Shown here in pieces: positions 10,001 to 20,250 of a stretch of 64,000 nucleotides of DNA; positions within the stretch are counted from its first letter, which is position 1; every line of letters begins with the position of its first letter. The position numbers and the translations under genes are program-made. The stretch covers positions 25,554,804 to 25,618,803 of the forward strand of contig OX235277.1 in NCBI GenBank assembly GCA_944472155.2, given 5' to 3'. The notes under the pieces are model-generated. The model did not search any database. It was not told the DNA's origin and saw nothing but the letters and a program-made list of their open reading frames with translations. The stretch is from Trichobilharzia szidati. Lineage: Eukaryota; Platyhelminthes; Trematoda; Strigeidida; Schistosomatidae.

Positions 10001-10450
10001 TTGCCATTCAAAGGAGATGATGTACAGGAAGTAGTCAAACGAAGACTCGACAAAGCCATCAAGAGAATTTATTATGCTGCAAAACTTGTTTTCCTTAACA
10101 TCACCAAGGGAGCGCTTCAAAAATCTGGGAAAAACCAGTCTCCAATCCTCAAAACTCCAGACTGTGTATATCAACTTGAGTGTGTTTGTGGAAGCAAATA
10201 CATTGGGAGTACGGACGGAAAGGCGATTGTCTACTCGCATGATGGAGCATTTGTCGAAATGCCTGAAAATAGCTGAGTGCAAAATGCCAAAATCCTCAAT
10301 AACAAAACATTTTGTGGACTATGGACATGATATCGACGCTGTCAAGTCATTCACTGTTATTGTCAGCAGACAAAGAAACAGGAAGATGCTTGCAGTTGCA
10401 GAGGCTTGTGTTCAAAAGGAGATGGTAGTGACTCTGAATCTACCATGGTG
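10001..10450 (+). pseudogene. PLE-C tail: RT linker and GIY-YIG nuclease with one frameshift
   Basis: The first frame encodes RRLDKAIKRIYYAAKLVF, then VYQLECVCGSKYIGST; the second encodes ERRLSTRMMEHLSKCLK, SSITKHFVDYGHDIDAVKSF and the end block. Together they give an intact GIY-YIG series (CG..YIG, R, EH) with a single-base indel at about 10206-10216. Upstream RT is absent. The end of the frame is near 10450, followed by an ATT-rich region. Confidence 0.75.
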
Positions 10451-10604
10451 ATACGTTTTACTTATTATTCTACCTCTAATTATTGTTATCATTATTATTA
10501 TTGTTGTTCATTTAAAACTATCCTTTATCAGTAGCATTATCTTAACTCACTTCAACATTATTATTATTGCTATTGTTATTATAACTATTACTACTGATAT
10601 TAGA

Positions 10605-11390
10605 ACAAGACATATAGGCGAACAGTATTGTTGTTTTCAGTTCGATCTTCTTCAGGCTTTACTCTAATTTACATGGATTTATATATAAAAAATTTTAACC
10701 AATGACAGTGAGTTTGTGGATCAAATAATAATAATAGTGTGGTAAATGTTTTGAACGTGGTTAATAATGATGATTATACTGGTAACAAAATATGGGTAAC
10801 AAGGTTTATGCAAGTGGAGATAAGAATAACAAAGGTAGTAATATGTGTGTATGTGTAGACAATTCAGTGAACAATTTGGGTCAAATCTTAAAAGTTACGT
10901 AATACTAAAGGTAGGTGAAGTGGAACGATAATCAGAGTTTAAATAAATATCATAAAAGTACGAAGGAGATGGAAAATAAGAAAGGGTGGGAGGGTTTTGA
11001 ATAGAATTCACCTAGGCGAAGCAAGGGAAAGACAAAGGTAGAACAAACTTCTTTTGTTGTATTCAAAGACTAGGATTGTTCTCTCGAATTCCCATAGCTT
11101 CGGCTATGTGTAAGAGACGGGTTCTGATTCCGTTTGAAAGACTCGATGGAATGCGATAGATTACCTTGAAGGCACTATTTTTTCCACTTGGTGACCACTA
11201 TCAATCAAATGAGCCAAAATAGAACTTCTTATAGATTTTATTTAACCATTCCTGAACCATGAGGGAAGATGCTCATTAATGCGTTTGTTGAGCTGCCTGG
11301 TTTTTCGCCCTATGTAGCTCTCTACACAGGGGCAACTAAATTTATAGATACACATCGAAGTGGCACAGCTAGGTAGCTTGTCTTTCACTG
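10605..11390 (-). pseudogene. PLE tail on the minus strand with 3' terminal repeat
   Basis: The minus strand from about 11390 to 11040 encodes a broken GIY-YIG tail: an EHLPSWF-like block, SSILAHLIDSGHQ, then the IRTRLLHIAEAMGIR block, with several shifts and stops. Downstream on that strand an untranslated stretch leads to a hammerhead-like motif at 10614-10662. This resembles PLE-A but has diverged. Confidence 0.65.
10614..10662 (-). ncRNA. diverged PLE hammerhead ribozyme
   Basis: Minus-strand order matches the PLE-A ribozyme: core CTGAAGA (10649-10655; A at the variable position 7 is allowed), a stem II of 10 nt with AG and CT ends, core GAAA (10635-10638), a stem III arm AACA paired with TGTT, then C. 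Stem I keeps only the two pairs next to the core plus one. Core residues are intact, so weak cleavage is possible, but the short stem I makes it doubtful. Confidence 0.45.
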
Positions 11391-13035
11391 ATATTACTCT
11401 GTTTGCAATTCTTGACATATTCCCTAATGACTAATTGTTTATCTAAGTGATGTAATTGAAGCGTAATGCATTTTATCTTAATTTTGATTTCGCATACTCC
11501 CTCTCCTCTCATTTACCTATTTGAACATGATCTAGAAAACATTCGCACCTCTCTTTCTGAATGACTAATTCAATGTAGTTTGTTTACTTATCAGTCATAT
11601 ATATATATATATATCCCAATGTAATTTCAATAGTATGTATATATCCGTGTATGTAGAGTATTCAGCAGCTGACGAGTTCGACCAAAATTTGATGAATTCA
11701 TTAAATCATCCTGCTTTATTAACCCCTTTGCTTCTTGTTTTAAATTCGTATCGTGAAATAAATGTTTTCCACCTCTCTCTCTCTCTCCACCTACATATAT
11801 ATGACTTCTTAGGATTTGAACCCTCTCCCAACCACCTTATTGTGTGATTGTGTTATGTAGGAATATTATGACCTTGTAGACTACGAGCGAATCTAACTTA
11901 ATGCGCTGGCTAATCTGTCCTAATCGCACGTCAACAACAACAACAACAATACCGCCGGGCACGCAAGACAAAGAAAGAAGACTGGACGTTGATACGAGAG
12001 CTTTTACTGTCTCTACAACAGTCGAAAATGTTAAACAAAACTCCTTATTTATACAGTTAGGAAAATCAATGCTACATTTAAAAAATAGAAATTCAGTAAA
12101 TTCAATCATGCAGGTGCGAAAAATCAATATTGATGAGTCACCACTGTATATATCAGATTGTGTGTTAATTCGTGCAGTGCAGTCGCTGAGCTTTATTCAT
12201 GTCTCATATTCAACATTAAAACAGATCTTATACTTTAGCTTTAGTTTTCATCTATCTTTTGGACACCGCTGAATGAAGAACAATAACATCCTTGATAGTA
12301 CCATTGTCCTACTTCAAACAGGTATTAACATGTCTAGAGATGCAAATATATATAAGTGTCCTTATCACTGTAAAGTAGTCAGATTGCCTATCTAATCATG
12401 CATATCAGTGATACACGCACACTTTGAATTAAAAGATAACGATGATCATGATGATGATAATGATAATTTTGAGTAAGATTAGTGTGAATACCCTTCATTA
12501 CTTATTCATTGTTAACTACTTATCATTTGTTATGATGAATATGATTAAGTTTTCCATTCAAATATCATTATGCATATCTAAAATGAAAAGAAAGAAAGAA
12601 AGAAAGTTTTGAGCATGAAAAAATGAATTTTTAGAAAAAGAAAATTGAATTTAAATTTCACATTGATTTCATCATCATTTTCATTATCATGAGTGACCTT
12701 AGAATTTGACCTCGTATGCAAAATGTGTTACCAATATATAGATGTACATTTTTGGTGAAATTGAATTCAACATCTATTTAATTTACCTTTCAAGAGATAA
12801 TTTAATTTAATTTTAGATTTTCCCGTCGATTGATATTGACTGATTCGACCGAAGTGCTCGGTGGTCTCAGGTTGACATGTCTGTTGGCTTCTTGTGTCCA
12901 GATGCTTCGACGATGTCTGGGCATGTTATTAGAAGTTATTTGGTGGCACATCCAGTTGACGAGTTCCAAATAGGACGAAATGCGCGTCATCTTGGATTCC
13001 ATTGCTAGTCACCATCCACCAATTAAGAGTTACTT
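11391..13035. other. unassigned stretch with simple repeats
   Basis: Contains an AT run (11598-11614), a CT run (11773-11787), GAAA repeats (12590-12607) and some text shared with 43280-43500 (12150-12200 and 11813-11855), which suggests an unclassified interspersed repeat. Frames here lack recognisable motifs. Confidence 0.35.
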
Positions 13036-13039
13036 TGTT

Positions 13040-13260
13040 CCAAGTTCAGCATTAGTTACAGAACCCTAGGAAAAATAATTAAGGAGTGTCCTGGAGAACT
13101 CTTTCGTCCTAGTCCGGGTCTCTTCAACAAGAAAAAATAAATAAATTATGCATCCACCAGAGTTCGAAACAAGGACTTTCCGGCTACATGGCAAGCTCGT
13201 AGACTATGCATCTACTAGCATAAGATCCAGTGGCTTACGAAGTCCGACTTATACTTACTC
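13040..13260 (-). mobile_element. SINE-B copy, degraded (left half of pair)
   Basis: Minus-strand SINE-B head and hammerhead relic. The region 13095-13135 reads TTGAAGA, a stem with GACTAGGAC and GAAAG. Box B is recognisable near 13160 (rc TTCGAACTC). Confidence 0.5.
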
Positions 13261-13264
13261 GGGA

Positions 13265-13545
13265 TTTGAAACTGGTGACTAGAGTTCTAGTGAGAAGTCA
13301 TGGCCATCATGTTGTCTGGAAGTTGCACTAAAATCACGAATTGGTTTAAGTTAGAATTCAAGGATCATTGAGTCACGTCCCAGCAGCTAAATGGTCTTCG
13401 AGCTTGTCTTGTAACTAGAACGTTCCAGACAAGAATTTCAGTGAATGCAAATTTCTGAAGAGTCCCACACTGGGACGAAACGATTTTCCAGTACTCCCTG
13501 TTGATTTTCAATGATTGTCAAACTGATATAAATCCGTAAAGGAAA
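13265..13545 (+). mobile_element. SINE-B copy with intact hammerhead core words but poor stems I and III (right half of pair)
   Basis: 5' block at 13278-13310 ('gttctagtgagaagtcatgg'), tRNA-like part 13375-13440, hammerhead region 13446-13500. There CTGAAGA, a five-pair stem II (GTCCC, loop ACACT, GGGAC) and GAAAC are present, but stems I and III pair poorly. Confidence 0.6.
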
Positions 13546-13559
13546 CCTGAAAAAAGGCA

Positions 13560-14094
13560 AATTCCTACAAACTAACGCTTGAAAATTACACCTGATATTC
13601 AGGACGAAGTAGCCTGGTGTTGCTGTAACAATACGTTGTGGCTAGTAGGGTTGAACAGGTCGTGCCATAAGCCACTCAACCATTGGCAGCCAATACAATG
13701 GACTAAAAATTCCAGCGTCTACCGATTTCTGATTTAAGCCCGACGATCAGCCAATTCTGTCAGCGATTATTTGGCCTCATACTCGACATAGTATACCCCA
13801 CTAATTGATTGCAGCTTATCACTAGAAGTACAGGCAACTTCGTCGTGTAGCCAGTCATTAGCGAGCATCTGATGCTGATGAGTGGATCCCAACTACTGAT
13901 ATAAGTGAGTAGTATATACCACCTTGTATATATATATTTATATATAGTAGTCACAAATATTGGCCATCCATCTAGTTTTATATATATGGATGAATATCAA
14001 TTCTGTCAGGTCGACAGCATATTTGTTGAGCTAATTGACATGAAACTTTAATGAACTGTACTTTAGTTTATAAAAGAATTATATTTGTAAAATC
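13560..14094. other. unassigned stretch, probably old repeat DNA
   Basis: Contains remnants like a tRNA-derived head near 13655-13685 and AT microsatellites near 13925-13945. Nothing can be assigned firmly. Confidence 0.3.
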
Positions 14095-14640
14095 TCAGAG
14101 AGATTGAAATGAGTAATTCCGACGTTTCCTGTGTTCGACAATTTGGTCCGAACTTCTTCAGGGAAATTAATCGAAATTAACATAACAGAGGTTTATATAT
14201 AAAAAGGGGAACATCTCTTGTTTTTAAAAACTTTCTCCAATCATATGAGTCATGAAACAGGTATCAACATGTATAATAAACAAAATTGTATGAGCTGAGA
14301 TCAAAATTTCACCTCGGACTCACAAATATTGGTCCACCTTTGTTAAGCACTTTAAATAGAGTGTGTGTGTATGTGTGTGTGGATAAACAGTTGTAAAACA
14401 TTTCTTAACGTTTCTATAAGAAGATATGGACAATCGAGAATTTCGACCAAGTATCATTAATTAGTGATACATATCCATTTTTTTTTATTTATTAATAAGG
14501 ATTTCCTATGCACCAGCTAACATCACGCCTTCATATCCATTCAAACTGTTAGTATCTAGAACTTTATGATTAGACGTATTTTCAAAATTATGGTGTTCAG
14601 GATTACAGTTTAGTTGAAGCATCCTGTTTTTTAAAAACAA
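14095..14640 (-). mobile_element. PLE-E terminal repeat and tail, inverted copy
   Basis: 14095-14215 is the inverted copy of 14640-14790, and 14216-14640 is the inverted copy of 15050-15450. The segment therefore forms a minus-strand PLE-E tail plus terminal repeat facing the plus-strand copy. A hammerhead-like motif is present on the minus strand at 14110-14170. Confidence 0.65.
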
Positions 14641-15450
14641 AAGATGTTACTTTTATATATAAACCTCTGTTATGTTAATTTCGATTAATTTTCCTGAAGA
14701 AGTTGGGACCAGATTGTCGAACACAAAAAACGTAGGAGTTACTCATTTCAATCTCGCTCAGATTTTACAAATATATTTTTTTTACAAATGTCTACTTCTC
14801 ACTCGGCGCCCAATTATAGTTTAGAACTATTCTGTCAAATCTTGACGACATTTTATTTGAATTATTTTGCAATCGAATTAAATTAACAAAGAAACTATGT
14901 AATTGGCACAATCATCGTGTTTTCACTCTCCGTTGTCTGCAACAGAATAATGCATATCCTAAATCCGTAGCTGTCGAGTCACCTGACAACTCCAGTAGGT
15001 CGAATAAAGCAGCTCAATCTTCAGAAAGAAGACAAAGCAATAAGTTCGACAGGGTGCTTCTACTAAACTGTAATCCTAAACACCATAATTTTGAAAATAC
15101 GTCTAATCATAAAATTCTAGATACTAACAGTTTGAACGGACATGAAGGTGTGATGTTAGCTGGTGCATGGCAAATCCTGATTAATAAATAAAAAATGGAT
15201 ATGTATCACTAATTATTAATACTTAGTCTAAATTCCTGACTGTCTATATCCTCTTATGGAGACGTTAACAAATGTTTTACAACTGTTAACCCACACACAC
15301 ACACACATGCACACTTTGTTTAAAGTGTTTAACAAAGGTAGACCAATATTTGTAAGTCCGAGGTGACATTCTGATCACAGCTCATACAGTTTTGTTTATT
15401 ATACATGTTGATACCTGTTTCATGACTCATATGATTGGAGAAAGTTTCGA
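14641..15450 (+). pseudogene. PLE-E: terminal repeat followed by C-terminal coding remnant
   Basis: 14641-14870 is terminal-repeat sequence shared with 16680-16905. In one plus-strand frame from about 14870, words such as NHRVFTLRCL, VESPDNSSRSNKAAQSSERR and NHKILDTNSLNGHEGVML appear, which fit the linker and C-terminal block of a PLE whose last part is like the PLE-F proteins. The frame ends around 15190 and an untranslated tail with a CA run (15293-15306) follows. Confidence 0.55.
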
Positions 15451-15714
15451 TAATAATGATAATAATAATAATAATAATAATTTACTTTATTCCAAAAGTA
15501 GTACTATTGATACAGAATGGAATTTACAGCATTAATCACAATACTGCATCTAGATACCTCAAATTATAAATAAAAATTAGCCACACAGAAAATTTTCCAC
15601 ATTTACAGTAGGGGTAATTTCAAAAACATGCAGCATACAAAATGGAAATAATAGTAATGACAACAGCTAAGGTAATAATAATAATACAAGTGAAAATTTG
15701 TGATTGCACACTAG
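15451..15714 (-). mobile_element. CR1-like LINE 3' end with AAT tail
   Basis: Starts with an AAT microsatellite (15451-15481) and continues with text parallel to 880-1000 ('tttattcca', 'tacagaatggaattt', 'actgcatc'). It is the 3' end of a minus-strand CR1-like copy whose coding end lies at 16155-16590, beyond an inserted SINE-C. Confidence 0.5.
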
Positions 15715-15925
15715 TCAGTAACTAGTGTAATGCGTCTAGTCCTATCTTCTCTGCAGACTGAATTCTATCAGTCTCTGACTGCAGCACTGGGTGACGCGGG
15801 TTCGAATCTCAGAAGGGACATGAGTTCCTTCAAGGTTGCAGATATGCCTTGCTGATGAGTGCTAACTAGCACAAAGCCCAGGTGCAAGGCTTCCTGTGGC
15901 CGATTGCCTCCAACCATCTATTACC
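15715..15925 (+). mobile_element. SINE-C copy with near-complete hammerhead scaffold
   Basis: Box B is GGTTCGAATCTC near 15800, followed by 'gggacatgagttccttcaag' and the hammerhead region 15846-15890. Stem I GCCTTG/CAAGGC and stem II GTGC/GCAC pair perfectly and CTGATGA (15852-15858) is intact, but the GAAA core reads AAAG and the cleavage C is G. It is predicted to be inactive. Confidence 0.7.
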
Positions 15926-16154
15926 AACAAGTGGAAATTGCCGTGGGCTTGTTTCACGCAGTATTGTCGATGCGGTATACAAATCCTAGCATGTTTAAAA
16001 ATATTGAATATAATGTTCTCTTTACATGACATGGCGAGGGGAAAAACAAAGATTACAGCAATCACATAGATAAGTTGGTGCTTGCAATTATGAAAGTAAA
16101 AACAAAGAATCAACAGGACCATAAATATAATAAAAATAATAAAAGTAAAACTTG

Positions 16155-16590
16155 AAGGTATACAAGGATGGATGGAGGAAATTGTTTATTTACTAGATGA
16201 AAAAAGGTTAGTCAATTCTTGCATGACGCTATTTTCATCACATAAAATAAGTGCCAAGAATGGCATCATAGAATTTTTAAACTTAAACGTGCGAACATAC
16301 AGTTTTCTGACGTAACTTCTTGTTCTACCTGAGGAGATGCAAGGTGAAAGCAGAGGGTAAAGTGGATGTTCCAAGTCAGACAAATCCCTTTAGCAAATTT
16401 ATTGCACGAAGTCAAATGCCTATTGACAACGACGTTAACTATGTGGTCCACTGGGACACCACTCACCCTACTGGCAGTCTTCAACATTCTACGAATTGTG
16501 ACATAGTCCTTTTTAAGCAGTCATCAAATGCATTGGAGTACGCTTTAAAGCTCGTTGCCATCCAGCATGAAGCTTTTTCTTAGGTTTGTT
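16155..16590 (-). pseudogene. CR1-like LINE, RT C-terminal remnant
   Basis: Minus-strand words LKTASRVSGVPVDHIVNVVV and NRHLTSCNKFAKGI match the C-terminal part of the 1.4-2.1 kb CR1 frame (ILKVVSRVRNVPLNQLVNIL, DRHMDSCEKWAKS). RT motifs are missing. It joins the 3' end at 15451-15714. Confidence 0.65.
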
Positions 16591-16679
16591 AGAAACTAGT
16601 GAATCAGCCGGTTGGAAACGCGAGAGTGAACAATACGATTAGGACACATAATTGAATGATTAAAATAAAATAAAACAAG

Positions 16680-16905
16680 AAATGTTCCTTTTATATTTAA
16701 ACCTTTGTTATGTTAATTTCGATTAATTTCCCTGAAGAAGCTCGGACCAGATTTCCGAATATAAGAGATGCTATAATTACTCATTTCAATCTCGCTGGGA
16801 TTTTACAAATATAACTTTTTTTTACAAATGTCTACTTCTCACTCAGCGCCCAATTATATTTTGGAACAATTCTGTCAAATCTTGACGACAGATTATTTTT
16901 ACTTT
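16680..16905 (+). mobile_element. PLE-E terminal repeat, solo piece
   Basis: Close match to 14641-14870, from 'aacctttgttatgttaattt' through CCTGAAGAAGCTCGGACC to 'cttgacgaca'. No coding part follows, so it is a solitary or truncated copy. The hammerhead-like 3' half is destroyed here. Confidence 0.6.
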
Positions 16906-16967
16906 AGTTTATTTACAGTCATTCATTATGAACGCCCTGAACTCATACTGATCAGGGTATGAAAATT

Positions 16968-17895
16968 GCTTTAATATTATTATTGTTTCCTTTAATCTCT
17001 AGAGGAACATAGGGCTTCAGCCGTGCGTCTCCATTGCGTTCGGTTCTCCGCTAGAGTCTTCACCTGGCTCCAAGTCTGTCCACACGCTCTCATTTCCTCT
17101 TCTCATGACCTCCTCAAAGTCAGCCTTGCACTGAAGACCAACTCGCCGCATCCCCTTCGAGTTCCACTCGAGCAATGGCTTGTCTAGTGATGTCACTTGA
17201 TGGTTTGTTTCCTCAGAGTATGGCCAATCCACCTCCATTTCCTCCTGCTTATTTGTTTCACAATCGGTTCCTGCTGGGTTGGTTCGCTCCCAGAGGTCTT
17301 GGTTGCTGATCTTTTCTGGCCAGCCATCTGATCTCGAGTATTGAGCAAAGACAACTGTTGATGAAGGTCTGTAGTTTGTTTGAGGTGCTCTTTATGACGC
17401 GCTGGCCAAGTCTCTGATCCGTATAGTAGCACTGACTTCACATTGGAGTTGAAAATCCGGATCTTATTTTTGATGCTGAGTGCTGTTGACCTCCACACAG
17501 ACTTGAGAGTAATGAAAGCTTGTCTTGCTTTGATATCCTCGTCAGTTCCGCCTGTAGTTGGAACGATGCTTCCCAGGTAGGTAAAAGAAGTTGTTTCTTT
17601 CAAGTTCCTTCCATTTATGCTGATCGTGGTCTGTTTTTGTTGTTGTTGCTGTTGGTGTTGTTGCCCAAGAATCTCCATCACCTACCTCTATTTTCCCTAT
17701 TTTTAGAAGTCTTTTGAAGTGTTCAGCCCAATGTTTCCTTTGCTTCACTTCTTTGGTGATTGATCTTTGATTGTCATCCTTCACTGGCCTAATTTGTGTC
17801 AAACTTTTGCCCGATAGGTACCTAGTTGTTTGGTAGAGTGTTGCGAGGTCTCCTTTGCCTGCAACTTGTTCTGCTTCATATGCCTTGGCTTTAAA
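16968..17895 (-). pseudogene. RTE-1 LINE copy with RT domain deleted
   Basis: The minus strand starts (17895) in the segment before the RT (TRYLSGK-like, then RPVKDDNQRS and RKHWAEHFKRLLK), then jumps at about 17690 straight to the sequence after the RT (INGRNLKETTSFTYLGSIV, SVLLYGSETWPARHKEH, EPIVKQISRRKWRWIGHTLR). Comparison with the 52.3-54.9 kb copy shows that the whole RT catalytic region (motifs A to C) is missing. The 3' end is the shared RTE tail near 16968-17010 (CCTCTAGAG-type, GGAACATAGGGCTTCAG in reverse). Confidence 0.8.
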
Positions 17896-18311
17896 ATTAC
17901 CTTATTGATGAAATCTTTGAATTCATCACTGACTGAAGTGATTCAGAATATCAGAAAGGCGGTAGAATATGAGTTTAAAGTGAACATTATACTCTAACTA
18001 TGAGTGTTAGTACATGTGTCAGCTATGTGAGATGATATCTCGTGTCTGCTGCTAATAGAAAAGAGGGTTTATTGGTTGTTCTTTGATAGGTAATACATTG
18101 GGGTCGTGTTAATCATATTACTGAGGAACTATGCTGGTGCACTCGTGGACCAAGTGGCCCAAAAGATAACGCTTTGGCCTTTAAAGACGACTATGATTAT
18201 GTCCAGCTGACTGGTCCCATGTGGGATGATATGTGTATCCTGGGTTGCGCTGCCAGTTATCGTCAACTAAGGAATAACTTTTGTACGTAGATATGATGGA
18301 GAAGATTTGTA
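17896..18311. other. unassigned stretch
   Basis: No supported gene or repeat assignment. Confidence 0.3.
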
Positions 18312-18985
18312 GTACAGGTGGATGGATTTGATGTAGTTATGTTCTCTGAGCTGGATAGCTACTTTGCGAAGCTTTCATTGCCTAGTATAGCTTGTGGATT
18401 TCTCCACGAATTTATTAACCATCTCTATTGGTGGGTCACCTTGAACGTGAGTGGTTGTTTTTTTTGCGTGTTTTTACACCTTCTAGGCTACTTGTATTGG
18501 AACTTATCGTTTCTTGGGCTTGTATGTATATCATTACATACAAACAACCACGGACATCAATTCTACTGGCACAACATTCAAATATTAGACAGAGGAAACA
18601 CCAAGAATCCTAGAGAATTTTTAGAAGTCACCTCGTATTCCAGTGAACCGTCAATCAATAGACACATCGAGATAGACAAAATTTACTAACCGATAAGAAG
18701 GAAATCTCACACACAAAGGGTTGAAGTTCAAGTCAAAGAAACAATCAACACCAATACCAACACAAGTAGCCTTGAGGGTGCGGAAACAGACAAAAACAAC
18801 CTGTCACGTTCAAGGTCACTCATCAATAGAGATGACTAATAAACTCGTGGAGAAATGTACAAGCTAACTTCAACAAATTGAAGTATGCGATGAAGGGAGA
18901 TGCTGCCTAGTAGTGCCCTACTAGGCAATGAAAGCTTTGCAAATTAACCATCCAGCTCAGAGAATACAACTACATCAAAAATGAC
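18312..18985 (+). pseudogene. PLE-F tail flanked by inverted terminal repeat pieces
   Basis: The plus-strand frame near 18545-18685 encodes GHQFYWHNIQILDRGNTKNP, REFLEVTSYSSEPSINRHIE, the block that follows the GIY-YIG core in this PLE group. A second copy is at 41.8 kb. 18312-18490 is the inverse of about 18760-18985, including the words 'gaagctttcattgcctagta' and 'ctctgagctgg', so the tail sits between inverted terminal pieces. The region around 18890-18945 has hammerhead-like words (GATGAAGG, a strong hairpin CTAGTAG, AATGAAAGC), but a full ribozyme cannot be built. Confidence 0.65.
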
Positions 18986-19164
18986 TATATATATTATTCC
19001 TCAAACCTCACAGGAGACTCCGTACTAGCAGCCGAAACGTCAACTTACACGAATTATTTCGGTCTAATAAGAGCTGATTATTCAAGATGATCATGTGTGA
19101 AACATAAAAATTAACGTAAATGCGCAGATATCGAACTATTCTTTGTATTTGATTAGATGGTTTA

Positions 19165-19505
19165 ACTGTGTAGTATTGTAACAACAGAAGACAAGGGCCA
19201 GGCAACAGATCAGTTTTATTACGAAAACCAACAGGTATTTATATTTATTTTACGTACATTAATAGGCTTCTGCCCGCAGAAAGAAGGCGGTCTTCTGATT
19301 GGTTGTTTGCAAACAAACGCAGTCTTCTGCTTTCTCGTTTTCGATATTTCTCGGAAATGCGAGCCACTTGTCTGCGAATCATATTTGTCCACGTCTAGGT
19401 CAGCTGTGATCGGTTGTTGAATCAGCCTAGATTAATTTCTACCAATCAGCGTAGATCAATGTCTACCAATTGGCTAGCAGCTTGCTCTCACCACAGTATT
19501 TGGTT
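19165..19505 (+). repeat. interspersed repeat F, possible solo LTR
   Basis: Starts at TGTAACAACAGAAGACAAG and parallels 24191-24473 through 'aaccaacaggtatttata' and 'ctgtgatcggttg'. A third start is seen at 25288. The TG-start and, in the 24-kb copy, CA-end with no coding content fit a solo LTR, but no target-site duplication is evident. Confidence 0.4.
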
Positions 19506-19514
19506 ACAGGGTTT

Positions 19515-19625
19515 TCATCATGAGCTGACATTAGTTAGAGAACCATTGGGAAACCTGGGAATACTGGACAGCTGTTTCGTCTTAGTTTGAGACTCTTCAG
19601 CATTTATTATCATGATGACAAATCT
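19515..19625 (-). mobile_element. SINE-B 3' half with ribozyme
   Basis: Minus-strand SINE-B fragment that lacks the tRNA-like head. It runs from the hammerhead region (19562-19605) into the usual 3' tail (rc 'ccaatggttctctaactaat'). Confidence 0.65.
19562..19605 (-). ncRNA. SINE-B hammerhead ribozyme with intact catalytic core
   Basis: Minus strand: CTGAAGA (19594-19600), stem II GTCT/AGAC with loop CAAACTA, GAAA (19575-19578), palindromic stem III ACAGCTGT, cleavage C (GUC). All conserved core residues are present. Stem I is weak (two pairs next to the core, then mismatches). The family consensus pairs GTACTG with CAGTAC here. Confidence 0.6.
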
Positions 19626-19974
19626 TCTTCGTACACAAATTTCATCTACTACAAATCACTATATCGATTACTGATTATCTGACTGAATATCCAATATTCC
19701 GTTAGCATAAACCGTTATTATTATTTTTCTTGCGCTCATATCCTGTTTAAGTAAGGTAAGGAGTGGTTCTCAATCTTTGATGGATTTCTGCCTGGTCAAT
19801 CCTCTTCCACTCGCCTAGTGAAGCTTTAGTAGACTCCTTCAAGAAGAACTGGGACTGTGTCAGATGCTCAGATCAGTTTAGAATTAATTAAGTCTACATA
19901 TGTTTAAAACAAAATCACTTCCAATAAAGTTCATACTCGTCTATTGATATATTGTGTGTTAGGGGGGGGGGGTA

Positions 19975-20250
19975 CACATGGTGGGTGCATCGAGAGTCCA
20001 ATGGTAGAACACTGGCTAACTACTCCACCTATGGTCCAGGGCTTGATCACCGGCTGTTTACCTCCTAAATCTTAATCTCCTCCATATTACCCTCGAGGCG
20101 ACATACAACTCTCTGTTCCCCCTTTAAGGTCACAGTCGACGAACAGATATCCATCCCCATCAGCTTCTGAAAATTTGTTAACTAATAAGATTTGGTTGGT
20201 TCTTTGCCCGTCAGAGTTCGCTGTGGCTAATTATTTCTGGCCGACCATCT
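19975..20250. other. G-run and tRNA-like remnant, otherwise unassigned
   Basis: A run of nine G lies near 19963-19971. A weak tRNA-like stretch (20005-20060) with box-B-like GGCTTGATCACC follows. I cannot assign it to a family. Confidence 0.3.

Noticed and set aside
18428..18613. Independent small protein from a 61-codon frame next to the PLE-F tail
   Set aside because: It overlaps the PLE-F tail in another frame and reads through inverted terminal-repeat DNA.
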